Source: Diphasiastrum complanatum (Eukaryota > Streptophyta > Lycopodiopsida > Lycopodiales > Lycopodiaceae). From it: DNA of 64,000 nt. The stretch lies in NCBI GenBank assembly GCA_029204225.1, contig CM055109.1, positions 25,916,723 to 25,980,722 of the forward strand. The letters are read 5' to 3'. The translations under genes were made by a program, and so were the position numbers. The number at the start of each line of letters is the position of its first letter. Position 1 is the first letter of the stretch. Positions 1 to 10,439 of the stretch are shown piece after piece. The notes below the pieces were generated by a model. That model saw nothing but the letters and a program-made list of their open reading frames with translations. It did no database searches and was not told where the DNA came from.

Positions 1-1075
1 GATGTTCTCCTTGGCTTTTGACTTGATGAGGGTCCATCATCACCACCATCCAAATTAAGATCCTTCTCATCAACATCAAGAATGTTAGACCCGTCCACTC
101 TACCATCAATCATGCTTGAAGACACCTTTGGAATGTTCCCCTCATCAGAAATGACATCTCTACCAACAATCACTTTGTTAGTAGAAGGAATGTAAACCTT
201 ATAGGCTTTACTCACCTCACTATATCCAACAAAAATACCTCTTCTTGAAGATGGATCCTCCTTGGTCCTATCATCAAGAGTAATGTTGACATAGCATGTG
301 CATCCAAAGGTTCTGAGAAAGTTGACACTCGGCCTCCTCTTGAATAGCATCTCAAAAGGTGTCCTTCCATCCAAAATAGCACTCGGCCACCTATTGCACA
401 AGAAATTGGCACACAACAAAGCTTGATCCCAAAATGTTAACCTCATAGCTTTAGCACTTTCACATAAAGTCCTATTCTTTCTTTTAGTCACTCCATTTTG
501 TTGTGGAGTCCTTGATGTTGTATACTCCCTCTTGATCCCATGCTCATTAAAAAAGGCCTTGAACTTGTTAGATATGTACTCACCACCATTGTCACCTCTC
601 AAGCACTTGATCTTTGTGGAAAATTGGTTCTCCCTTGCATTATTGAACTTGACAAAGACATCATACACTTCATCCTTGCTCTTTAGTAGATAGATCCAAC
701 AAAATCTACTAAAATCATCAATGAATGTTACATACATCTTAGCTCCACTATTACTAATTGTAGTAAATCCATGAATATCCGAATGTACAAGTTGAAAAGG
801 CTTTGTAGATCTAGAAATAGATCTAGTATAAGGTAGTCTATGTGACTTAGACAAAGCACAAGAGTCACAAACATGATTGACATTACTTAGGGAACTTTGA
901 AGACCAATCACAACCTTCTTCTTTGCCATTACCTCCAATGACTTGAAGTTGAGGTGTCCCATCCTTTTGTGCCAAACCTCTTGAATAGAAATTTGCTCCC
1001 TTGCAACACATCCAACTTGGTTAACAATAACACAAGCATCAAGTTTGAACAACTTAGGCTTGCCTTTTACCTTTT
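1..1075 (-). pseudogene. Ty1/copia integrase region, runs off window edge
   Basis: Reading the minus strand, one frame stays open from about 1075 to the window edge. In order it carries the GAG-pre-integrase zinc motif (WHKRMGH, then CDSC), the integrase core start (LVHSD, FIDDFSRF), the second catalytic region (RGDNGGEY), the PQQNG motif, and the downstream FGC and EDPSSRRG motifs typical of copia integrase C-termini. The residue that should be the third catalytic acid (NGVAERKNRT in the family) reads Thr-Lys-Arg, so Glu is replaced by Lys and the enzyme is probably dead. It follows the gag-protease piece at 1155-1934 after a frameshift near 1050-1160. RT and RNase H would lie left of the window. 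Confidence 0.9.
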
Positions 1076-1154
1076 CCAATCAAGACATCCTTCCTTTTGA
1101 TCAAACAAGCATCTCCATCAAACTCCACCTTGAGGCCTTTACTTAGCATTTAAC

Positions 1155-1934
1155 TCACACTAAGTAAATTCTTGGTAATAGATGGAATAAACAAGACATC
1201 CTCCAAATGAACATTCCTATTTGTAGAGAGAGAGATAGGAATTGTGCCAATCCCTTTGATTGCACACTCACATCTTTGGCCGTGTAGATCACCCTCTTGT
1301 CATCTCCATATTCCAACAAAGAAGTGAAGTACTCTTTGTGAAAGGTCATGTGTGAACTTGCTCCACTATCAATCCACCAAGGATCTAGATCTCCATCATT
1401 AGCAAGCATACATGAAGACATCACAGAAGCATCATCATTTGCATCTTGAACATCCAAACCATCCAACAAGCCATTAAGAATCACTTGAATAAGCTCTCCT
1501 TCCTTAATGCTTTCATCTATGCAAGCTAACTCATCATTCAATGCTTTCATTCTCAAAACAAAAGTACTTGGATTTTCTTCATTATTTTGCAAACAAGAAA
1601 AGATTTGCCTTCTTAGAGTCAACACTCTAGAAGTAGACTTGGATTCATAAAGCTTCTTCAATGAATTCCATTCTTCCAAATATGATGTGCACTTACCAAC
1701 TTCCTTGAGAAGTTCACTGGTAATAATCATCTTTATCATGTGTAGAGCCTTCTTGGCCCTCTTGTCATACCTCAATTGATCTTGTTGTGTTGCTGGTCTC
1801 TCCTCCAAACCTACAACAATATCCAAAACATCATTCATCTCAAGAAGTGACTCCATCCTCACTTTCCACAATGAATAGTTACTTGAGGTAAGCCTATCAT
1901 TGGCTTCCAACATGACTCCAATTGAGGTTGCCAT
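1155..1934 (-). pseudogene. Ty1/copia gag (UBN2-type) fused to protease start
   Basis: A 259-codon minus-strand frame begins MATSIGVMLEAN. It shows the UBN2/retrotran_gag pattern (NYSLWKVRMES near residue 20, EEWNSLKKLYESKS near 87, FVLRMKALNDEL near 125) and then jumps directly to the aspartic protease signature WWIDSGASSHMT near residue 185. The CCHC zinc knuckle and linker normally lying between gag and protease are missing, so an internal deletion of roughly 100-150 codons is inferred. The last 50 residues are out of frame with the family: the true continuation is in another frame. A 574-nt untranslated leader separates it from the primer-binding site at 2509-2520. Confidence 0.88.
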
Positions 1935-2508
1935 GTACCAATGACCTGATCTTCTCTTTCAACCTGCTTCAATGCACAAAGCACTCCTTTGAACAACAAC
2001 AAATGCTTTCAAAAGAAATCACCAAGATTTGAAACTATCTCACAAATTCTCTTCTAGCACTTATCCACGCAAATCAACACATAGAATCATGGAATCTTGA
2101 TCAACCTATGATCTATCCTCAATCTAATGACTTTTGCCACTTCCTAAAATTGAAACACACTCAAATGAAGTCCAGAAATCTCACTATCTAGAGATCCAAT
2201 CAAAATTAGGGTTTTGACAAAATCACAAAAAATTGACTATTCCAAATCTACATGCAAATGCTGAAAATTTGATATGCAATCTATAAGCCACCACTTAGGC
2301 TGATCCAATGATCCAAAAATCGGCCAAATCTAGTATGTGAATTCGAAAATCGGCACTAAAAAAGTATATTGACCTATTTAGTGTTTTGATCTACAAAAGA
2401 TCCAATCTACAAAAGCAAAAAAACCGATTTTGGTGTAGAATCCTCTCTAGCATGCTCTAGCCAAATCATTGATAGATCTGATTTCCTCCTTCATAACTTG
2501 AAACACAA

Positions 2509-2520
2509 GCTCTGATACCA
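2509..2520 (-). other. Primer-binding site of copia element (initiator Met tRNA)
   Basis: On the minus strand the 12 bases read TGGTATCAGAGC, the classic plant retrotransposon primer-binding site complementary to the 3' end of initiator methionine tRNA. It lies directly against the inner LTR end and upstream of the gag frame at 1934. The leader 1935-2508 has no other recognisable feature. Confidence 0.88.
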
Positions 2521-3026
2521 TGTGAAAGATTTCAGATCCTTAAGATCCAATAAAAGAGAAATACACTACCAATCTCACCAATGTAGAAAAATCAGCATCT
2601 ACACACAAATTGAGATGCAAACACCAATAGAACTTGATCAAACTTGAATGAAATGATTATGTACTGTTGCTGTCCGTACAAAATCAGCAAGCTACTGTAT
2701 TTCACACGTGTGGATCCAAAAATAACAAATATAGATCATTCTACACATAGAATTGCAAGCAATCACCAAGATAGTGCACCAATGTATAGTATAACCCAAG
2801 AGAACCATGTATAAGCATGAAATGAGATAGAGAAGAGAGGAGATTGCTCTCTCCACGAGTTACATCCTTTTATAGCAGGTCCAAACCCTTTTAATAAACC
2901 AAACCTAGATTAGATATGTATTGGTTGAGAGTGCTAATGGTATAGGCTAGACCTAGCCTAGTGCAAATCATAGTATACATAAGAAAACCATTTAATGCGT
3001 GATAAGAAATGTTCTTCATCTTATCA
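2521..3026 (-). repeat. 5' LTR of the minus-strand copia element
   Basis: The LTR is inferred from the abutting primer-binding site. On the plus strand it starts TGTGAAAGAT at 2521 (5'-TG on one end) and the best CA-terminated right edge is at about 3026, giving roughly 506 bp. A TATA-like TATAAAAGG on the minus strand at 2866-2874 is a plausible promoter. A palindromic CACACGTGTG (2703-2712) lies inside. Beyond 3027 the sequence is coding for a different copia RT, so the right edge is well bracketed, although the exact base is uncertain. The partner 3' LTR would be outside the window. Confidence 0.72.
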
Positions 3027-3027
3027 C

Positions 3028-3900
3028 TTTCTTCAAAGGCTTGAGGATGCATGTCCTAGACAACTTTAAACTAGGATCAATTGGAGAATCGATGGGCTTG
3101 CAATCATGCATATAAATTTTTCTAAAATATATTGTAAGTACATTTCTTGACTTAGATACATTATCTTCTTGGATCTATTTCTGAAAATTTGGATTCCAAG
3201 AAAACAGTGAGCATTCCCTTAATCTGTCATGTCAAATTCCTTTGACAACTAAGATCTAATTTCACATAAGAATTTTGGATCATTGCTTAATAACAGTGCA
3301 TCATGTACATACAAGGCAACAACCATGTAAGAAGGGCCTTCAAATTTCTTGTAGACATTTCCATCTATTGAATTTGTTGAAAATCCAAGATGTAGAAGAA
3401 ATCCATTGATTTTTTGGAGCGAGGTCATGGGAGCCTATTTGAGCCCATTTAGGGCCTTGTGAATTTGACAAGCCTTGTGTTTTGACATCGGTTGAGTGAA
3501 TCCTTATGGTGCTTCATATAACCTTTTTTCATGAATAAAACCATTAAGAAATGCAATCTAAACATCCGTTTCCTACCATTCTATATTTTTTGCAACAACA
3601 ATGGCAAGAAGTACCATGATTGAAGTGATTTTGACTATTGAACTATATGTCTTAGTGTAGTCTACTCTTGGAATTCAAGAAAATCCTCTAGCCACCAATC
3701 TAGTTTTTCACTTGAAAATAGTTCCATCAAGATGGAATTTCTTCTTGAAAATCTATTTACAATCAATAGCTCTTTTCTCTTTTGGAAGATAAAAAGAATT
3801 TCAAGTCTCATTTTTAATGAGTGAGTTGTATTCAAATGTAATGGCTTTTTCCACTTATCTGGAAAAGAGTACTCAAGTATGTTCAACCGAGTAAGCATGA
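3028..3900 (-). pseudogene. Degenerate Ty1/copia reverse transcriptase
   Basis: Translating the minus strand from about 3900 downward gives a copia RT with many stops: the WKKAI...YNSLIKNETW start, RAIDCK, RLVARGFS, the D-x-x-x-AFLNG region, a changed catalytic motif (YVHDALLLS in place of YVDD) near 3280, and the DCKPIDSPID connection motif near 3110. It is cut at 3027 exactly where the LTR of the neighbouring element starts, so that element probably inserted into this one. Confidence 0.78.
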
Positions 3901-4189
3901 AAATTTATGCTACAATGGCAGTCATATTTTCATTGGGAAGTTGATGTTGATTCCAAAAAATCAACGTCTAGCTATTTTTTTATGTTATCCCAAGAACCAA
4001 CCTCTTGGAATAGCAAGAAACAAAAATCCATCACACTCTCTTCAACATAAGTGAAATATGTTTCTACCACACAGTCCACTATGGAGAGAATTTAGATACG
4101 ACTTCTACCTAATGACTTGGATATTTTTCATCCTTGATGTACTGCTCTATTTTGCAATTTAAGTTACATAAGTCCATCTTTGAATCTTA

Positions 4190-4393
4190 GATAGCATTCT
4201 AGAACAAAGAATATCTAGATTCAGTTCACTTTGTTAGGGAAAATGTTCATGACATAAAAACTGAACTAATTTATTGTGCAACAAAAAGACAAGCTGCAAA
4301 TATTTTCACCAAGTCACTGCCAAGGGATAAGCATTGGAGATTTATGAAGATGCTAAATTTCCATAAGTGTTTGCAATCGCATTTAAGAGGGAG
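4190..4393 (+). pseudogene. Ty1/copia RNase H C-terminus and polypurine tract
   Basis: A plus-strand frame reads HFVREN, ELIYCATK and ANIFTKSLPRDK, the conserved end of copia RNase H (family form: ADIFTKPLPRDK). It is followed by the purine run TTAAGAGGGAG, which is the expected polypurine tract immediately before an LTR. It faces the opposite way to the RT at 3028-3900, so it is a separate insertion. Confidence 0.75.
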
Positions 4394-4560
4394 TGTTGGA
4401 ATTCTAATTCCACTCCAAACCCTTGACTTTCATTTGAGATTCCAATTAGACTTCAACACTCTTTCAACATTCGAATATGACACTCCTTTGACATTCGACA
4501 TTTGACACTCAACGTTGGACATTCGACATCATTCAACACTCCTTTGGCATGTGCCAACTA
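4394..4560 (+). repeat. Start of a copia 3' LTR (right end not determined)
   Basis: The sequence begins TGTTGGAATTC directly after the polypurine tract, the usual copia LTR start. It contains several short iterations around CATTCGACA (about 4470-4530). I could not find a convincing CA-terminated right end. Confidence 0.5.
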
Positions 4561-6849
4561 GTATTATCCAAGGTACTACCCTTTTTGACAAAAATAGATC
4601 ACGATCTCTATCACACACTTTAAGATGAATTTCTGATAATGATCATGTATGGACATCGTGGCACATTGATTATACTCCAACTAGTGGATCCCGATTGGCA
4701 TTTTCACAGGTGCTCATGTTGTAGTATATTCATCCAACCTGTCAGAGGATGACTTCAAGGTCTCGAACACTTGGTTGTTTATGATTAGGCACTGGGCACT
4801 TGCCAAATGGATCGATTAACTATATTACAAGGCAAGTCATGATGAATAAATCAAAGAATTGCATTGCAGCACAGTTGCTCATCTTCTTGATCCTAGGAAC
4901 TATAACAAAAATCAAGAATGCTAATCTACTTGCAAAATCAGAAAACTAATTTGACAACATTACAAATGCCCAAGAATTAAGAAACACACATTTCTTGATT
5001 GTTAGACATTCCAAGGACATCAAGAACTAGGATGTTAGTAAATTTGCAAATTCTCAACCACAAACCTAGCCTCTAGTTTACTTGAATGCTTAAGTCCTAC
5101 ATTAATCCACAAGAACAAGAAATGGAATGCAAGAACTAATCCACAACTATGCCACAACTATCCAATTCCACATTGCATAAAGAAAAAAAAAACTCTAAAA
5201 CTTAATCCACAACCACAACCAAGAGTGGAAGGGCAAGATCATATATGTCTCACTCAAGAAAACATTCATGATCAAGGAGCTAGTTGAATGCACCAAACTC
5301 GTGGAGGTTCTTGACATTAGAAACATGGAGTAGTTGCATTACATAAAAAGCTCTCTTCTAAGAAGATGGGACCTCTTAAATAAGCAAGAGAGCTACTTAG
5401 GTGGAGCCCAAGTGGCAATTCCACAATAAAACATATTACAAGTGGAATTATCTTCTCCGCTAGAGGTCACTATCAAATGGTGGCTCACTCTACTTTTCTA
5501 AGATGGGTCTACTTGAATTAATTCCAAATGCCTAGAAATACTAGTTCCTACATGGTCATTCCATCTTTTGGGATTCACCATGAGGCTCACATAATTTCTT
5601 CCTATCATTTTTAACTAGTAAAACTCACTATCTTGATGTGGGCGAGTTTGAAGAGTTAGTTAGCCTTGATATTTGTGCATCAAACTTGGTTGTGGGCTGC
5701 AGGGGTACTGTTCATACATGTGAGGCCGTACAGTACCAGTTTTGGAGCTATATTTTTCAGTTTGACACTATATCTTACTCATACACCCAAACTAGCAAGT
5801 TTTTGGAAACTAGCTAATCTTGAGGTAGCGAGTTTGAATGGATAGATAGAATCACTACATTTGTACCAAATATTGTTATGGGCTATAGGTGTACTTACTG
5901 CATGTGTGAGGTTGTACATAGCCTGTTTTGAGCAAGAAAATTCAGTTTTGGTGCATTTAATGTCTCATACACCCAAAACTAGTCAATCTAGTGCATTTTT
6001 CAAGCTTTCTAATGAATTGTTTTTATTCCTTTGATTTGTTCTTGGTATAGATCAATCATATAGATGATTTCAAGATTTATTACAATACATTAAAGTTGAT
6101 TCTAAGATGCTTTGGGTGTGCATTAAAGTTGAGAGTGAAAGATTGCCAAAAACCATAGATTAAGGAGTGATTTGCAAGGAGAGAGATTGAAATCCATTGT
6201 ACCTTCATTCTAGATGTGTTCAAGAGTGAAAGGGTTGAGACTAGAAGCATCTCAGTGCTAGAAGTCACCCTTGGATAAGTCCTCCAAGTGAAATCTTAAG
6301 TGAATTTCTAGAGCACAAACACTCATAAAGCCAAAATCTACCAATACAAGTGATAAGCATTGTTGGAGAGTTCTAGAAGTGATTTTTGAGATCTAAGTCA
6401 CATTGTTCCACTCCTACTCAAAGATTTGAGTTTTGTTTGGCTTGAAAGAGAGTCATAAAGGTGTGTGAGTCACATGGGTAGTGTTTGATCCAAAAATCCT
6501 AAGAGTTCCTTCCTTTGTAGAGGGCAAGATTTAGTAGCTCATTTCTTGACTTTGGTGGAAAATTGTCTTCTTCATTGTGATCAAATCTTGCTAAGTGGCA
6601 TTAGCTCTTTGTAAGCACATATGTTAGTGAGAGAGAAGTATCACATTTCTAAAAATTTAAATTTCATTCCAACTCTAAAGAGGTAGAGTCATGGTAAATG
6701 ATGGAGTCCAATAAGGGTGAATGAATTCAGTTTCTGAGCAAAATTTGACATTGTATATATGAAACTCAAATATAAGATTTGGTTTCAATAAGATCATGAA
6801 TGATGTGTTCATTCATAATGTTGAAAATTGTAATTTTTAAATTTTAAAG
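4561..6849. other. Noncoding AT-rich intergenic stretch
   Basis: No reading frame here resembles a protein and no RNA gene was recognised. The only internal structure I see is a diverged tandem duplication at 5636-5985, listed separately. Confidence 0.6.
5636..5985. repeat. Diverged tandem duplication, unit about 170-180 bp
   Basis: Two consecutive units share the ordered blocks GCGAGTTTGAA, TTGTGCATCAAA/TTGTACCAAAT, GTGGGCTGCAGG/ATGGGCTATAGG, TACATGTGAGG/GCATGTGTGAGG and CATACACCCAAA. Unit one starts near 5636 and unit two near 5818. Divergence is high, so the duplication is old. Confidence 0.6.
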
Positions 6850-7560
6850 ACAAGTTGTAAACTTCTTATGAGAATAAGTGAAGCATCCAAAGTGGACACT
6901 TATATCCATAAGCAAGTAATTAGCCTTATTGAGATGGAAATATTTTTTGATTTCAATATTAGAAAAATCATGCTAAGCTATGGTGATTTTTGGACATATG
7001 GTTCTAGCATAAGTAATGTTGATGATCATATGAAGTGCACATTATTATATGATCATGTTTGTTGTGATCATTTTGAGACATGGAGGAAGTTATGATTCCA
7101 AGAAGAATATCAAGAGACATGGTTGAACTCATATGGCTCACATTTCAAGGGAAAGAGGAGCACATTTCAAGTGGTATACATCTCATGCTTGCTTCTCTTA
7201 GGTCATTTGGTGAATCAATTTGCTTTAGTGAGACTTTTGCTAATCAAAGTTGGAGTAAAGCAATACTAGATGAGTATGGTGTCTCTCTTGAGAACATAGT
7301 TGATGTTCTTCATGATTTGAAATTGATTTTAGATCAATTAGAAGGCATATGGTTATTTCATCAAATATATGCTCTTGACTCTTGCAAGAGCAAGAGTGAC
7401 TTGTTCACTCATAGTGTGAAAATTTGTCTTTTTTTCATGTATTGAGGCAAATTGTAAACTCTTTATGAGAGTAAGTGAATCAAGTATTTAGCCTCATTAG
7501 GTCTGAGATTAACATGGAAATCAAGCATGAAGATATGATGCAATAGATCTAATCATCAGT
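6850..7560 (+). repeat. Two partial copies of an uncharacterised coding-like repeat
   Basis: Two related stretches (about 6850-6960 and 7378-7554) read on the plus strand as a Cys-Lys-Leu...Met-Arg-Ile/Val-Ser-Glu motif followed by DTYxHxxVxSLI. The same motif, better preserved, occurs on the minus strand at 14878-15363. Short frames at 6868-7095 and 7080-7445 are interrupted by stops. The second copy has lost about 29 nt relative to the 15-kb copy. I do not recognise the protein family. The proximity of a zinc-knuckle frame to the 15-kb copy suggests a retrotransposon polyprotein. Confidence 0.5.
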
Positions 7561-7593
7561 TGATAAGTAGATCAAGTAATCTAGCTTCCAACA

Positions 7594-7745
7594 CCTGCTA
7601 TGAATCTAAATGGAAATAAACTAACTAAGGTAGCATATTTATTCTTTGACAATTGCTTTGTGAAGATATTAGCCAACATACTGTTGGTGTGACAATAACT
7701 TAATCCAACATCTTTGGTATGAACTTTCTTTCTAAGGTGAGCCAG
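7594..7745 (-). pseudogene. Copia RNase H tail and LTR boundary
   Basis: On the minus strand 7740-7625 reads DVGLSYCHTNSMLANIFTK, the end of copia RNase H. Below it, at about 7594, the minus strand reads TGTTGGAAGC, a typical copia LTR start. No polypurine tract is clear between them. The rest of the element is not recognisable. Confidence 0.5.
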
Positions 7746-8366
7746 CGGCTGCAAGGAGTGAAGACAGTGCGCGGATCGTCGGATCAGTGTCCATCATGAT
7801 CAACGATAGAGATCGAACCTCTAGCATCGAATTTGGACCATCGGATCCAAGAGAACCAATGGATTGTTTAAGAGCCTTGAAGAGGCCTGAAGGGCATTGA
7901 AAGAAAAATCAAGCTTCAACTTCAATAAAAAATTACATATTGAAAGTTGAGTTGGGTCCAAATTCATTGAAGTTTGAAGTCTTTTCAAACTGAAGAAATA
8001 GTTCAAAAAGTGAAAAACCCCTTAAATCCACGTCCTTTATCCGTTTTGACCCAAACGAATGGCTATAACCTCCAAACGAAGGGCACCCAAACTGTACCTG
8101 CAAGTACGGTACAACAAAACAAAGTGATTGCAGCGGAGATGTTTGGAGTGCGCCAAAAGTGATTTCACCATTCCATTGGGCATGTAGTTGGGAGTTGACG
8201 ACTGAGTGCATTTCGGAAGGCGACACCGATTTGGCTTTCAAATTGGGGGAAAAGCGGCAAGTGGCCTGGTAAGGGAAAAAGTGCAGGTCATTATTTTCAA
8301 CTTTTGACATCACAGTTGGCCTCGACATACTGCTTTCAGCCTACGACATAAGTTTCAAGCAGTTTT
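7746..8366. other. Noncoding; leader or LTR remnant before a copia gag
   Basis: No protein-like frame. The sequence is less AT-rich than its surroundings and ends just before a plus-strand copia gag start. It could hold a decayed LTR and leader, but I found no initiator-tRNA primer-binding site. Confidence 0.4.
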
Positions 8367-8368
8367 GT

Positions 8369-8857
8369 GATGGCAAACATGGGAGAGTCCATTTTGAGTG
8401 AAACTAGCAAATTGGACGGGATTTCCAACTTTGCAGTGTGGAAATTCAAAATGAAAAACATACTGATGGAGAAAGATGTTGGAAAGTTGTCACAGGTGAT
8501 GAGAGAAGACCGCCAAATGAAGCGGATATCAAAGTGTTCGACAAAAAGATGAGGAAAGCTTTGACCTTCATTAACTTGTCAGTGAAGGATCACATCATTA
8601 CCCACATTTGTGATGTTGTTACACCCAAACAGGCATGGGATGTGCTAAAGGAACAGTTCGAGATGTCAAATCCGTCAATAATCATGTTTCTGAAGTCAAA
8701 GATGAATAGTGCCCGAATGGATCAAGGAGAGCACATTCAGACGTATATGACCAGAATCAAAACAATGAGGGATGAATTGCATTCTATTGAATCTTTGATT
8801 CTATTTTGTAGAGAGGCTCTACAACTTCAAGCGTTCGTGATATGGAGGAAAATGTGA
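8369..8857 (+). pseudogene. Ty1/copia gag fragment with one frameshift
   Basis: The frame starting MANMGES gives a copia gag N-terminus (LDGISNFAVWKFKMKN). Near 8470-8490 it shifts to the frame that carries the rest: KALTFINLSVKD, TPKQAWDVLKEQFE and SARMDQGEHIQTYMTRIK, which is the UBN2 gag pattern. The match ends near 8790 (DELHSI), before the second half of gag, the zinc knuckle and protease. What follows is unrelated. Confidence 0.82.
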
Positions 8858-8983
8858 AAAATATTGAGGACTAAAATGTGGAAGAGAACGTGAATGAGAG
8901 CGAAGGGGAGTTTGAAGGTGTGGACACCAACGTACACCTAGAAGACGAAGGAAGCGAGGAGGGAGGAAGTGATGATGAGTAGA
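8840..8983 (+). pseudogene. Acidic C-terminal tail of an unknown protein
   Basis: Immediately after the gag fragment, the frame starting DMEENVKNIED reads as a very acidic Glu/Asp/Gly/Ser tail ending SDDE then TAG at 8981-8983, with one internal stop. Acidic tails like this occur on hAT-type transposases and many plant proteins, so no assignment is made. Confidence 0.3.
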
Positions 8984-9147
8984 GTTTTATAATTAAATTT
9001 AAGGCCTTGTAGAAGGCAATGTATGAAGGGGGAATTCATTCTCTCATCAATGTACTTTTTTTTAAATCAATCAATATAATGTTTTGGCAATACATCACTC
9101 TTGCAAAAATTTTGAATGCATATATTTTTAATTCATGAATGCAAATA

Positions 9148-9273
9148 TATAGTCTATTGAATGCACATCTATTGAATGCAAATGTATCTATTGATGTATT
9201 CAATGCAATGTATAGTCTATTTAATGCACATCTATGGAATGCAAATTTATCTATTGATAAATTCAATGCAATC
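9148..9273. repeat. Two-unit 63-bp tandem repeat
   Basis: Two units, each starting TATAGTCTAT and containing TTCAATGCAAT, at 9148-9210 and 9211-9273. They differ at only a few positions by eye. The short minus-strand frame across them is repeat-derived. Confidence 0.8.
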
Positions 9274-9812
9274 TATCTATTTTAGCAGATGATTTGCATG
9301 CTAGAATGCACAATAGAAAGTAATGGAAACCACAATATAATGCATCAATAGATAACACATTAAGTTATCAACTAAATATCAAATGAATGAAAATAAATGT
9401 GAATTTACCTTTACTTGTATCTCCAATGTTTTGCAATCTTTGTTTTTCCTTTTGCATGCACTTGATCTTTCAATCCTTTGCAATGAAAGCTCTTTTTTCA
9501 TTTTTCATATCCAATAAAAGCTCTTTTTTCATTTTTCATATCCAAGCCAACATCACAAACAAAAAAGATCTTAAAACTTATACTTAAAAATTATGATCAC
9601 AAAACACGTACAATTAACATCCATCAATGAACTAAAAACCCTAAACACTATCAATATTCTCACTCACATTCATCCCCATCTCATCCACACTCCCATCTAT
9701 ACTCTCTTTTTCTTTCTCTCACACAAAAGAAAAAAGAAAGTCGACCTCTAGTTTAGGAGCAAACCACATTTTGGTTCATGCCAAATATATATATTTTTGG
9801 TCAAAAAAATTT

Positions 9813-10190
9813 GCGTGGATTATCCACGCAAAATCCAAAGATTCAATTGCATGGATATTAAAAAAAATTTATCCATGCGGTATCCAAGGCCCCAACTCTC
9901 TGGATTTTGCATGGATAAATTTTTTTTGCGTGGATGATCCACGCACGGATAATTTGCCACGTGATATCCACTCGAAAGCCGAGCCTATTTTTTAAAAATC
10001 TTACTATGGCATGAATAATTCCCGCAGTTTAAATTTCACGACCTTCGGCCTATCTGTTGCCGAAAATGACACTTGTGTGAAACATCCACGCGTGGATAAT
10101 CCACGTGACCGTATCCACGCGTATATCCAAGCCTATTTCCATGCGAAATTTTTTTTTGGCCGCACCACCTCCTTTGTATTCTGCATGGAT
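9813..10190. repeat. Array of GCGTGGAT / ATCCACGC palindromic motifs
   Basis: Within 380 bp I count about 14 copies of the 8-mer GCRTGGAT or its reverse complement ATCCAYGC, allowing one change. Examples are 9813-9820, 9822-9829, 9849-9856, 9871-9878, 9909-9916, 9928-9935, 9937-9944, 10084-10097 (a fused palindrome), 10113-10120 and 10183-10190. Several pairs face each other and could form stems of 8-9 bp. Short frames here are composed of the motif and are not credible genes. Confidence 0.75.
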
Positions 10191-10439
10191 ATTTGCTACA
10201 TGTGTTCTTGTGTGCGGAGAACAACGTATCCCAAATAGTGAGATCACAGGAAGCGCATTGATCACTGATTGATCACAACATCGGAAGATATTCAAAGCAT
10301 ATCTCTCTCTTTATCCGAATTCCATCAACTGAATTAGTGAATTAAAACCTCTCACGATTCCAACAGAAGCTGATCGCAAGTCTATTGTAGGAAGAAGCTT
10401 ATTGACATCGTTACTAAGCAATAGTCCCAAAAGAAGAAA

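Noticed and set aside
9036-9266. Minus-strand 76-codon frame
   Set aside because: It is a translation of the 63-bp tandem repeat.
10036-10295. Minus-strand frames at 10.0-10.3 kb
   Set aside because: They are low-complexity shadows of the ATCCACGC motif array.
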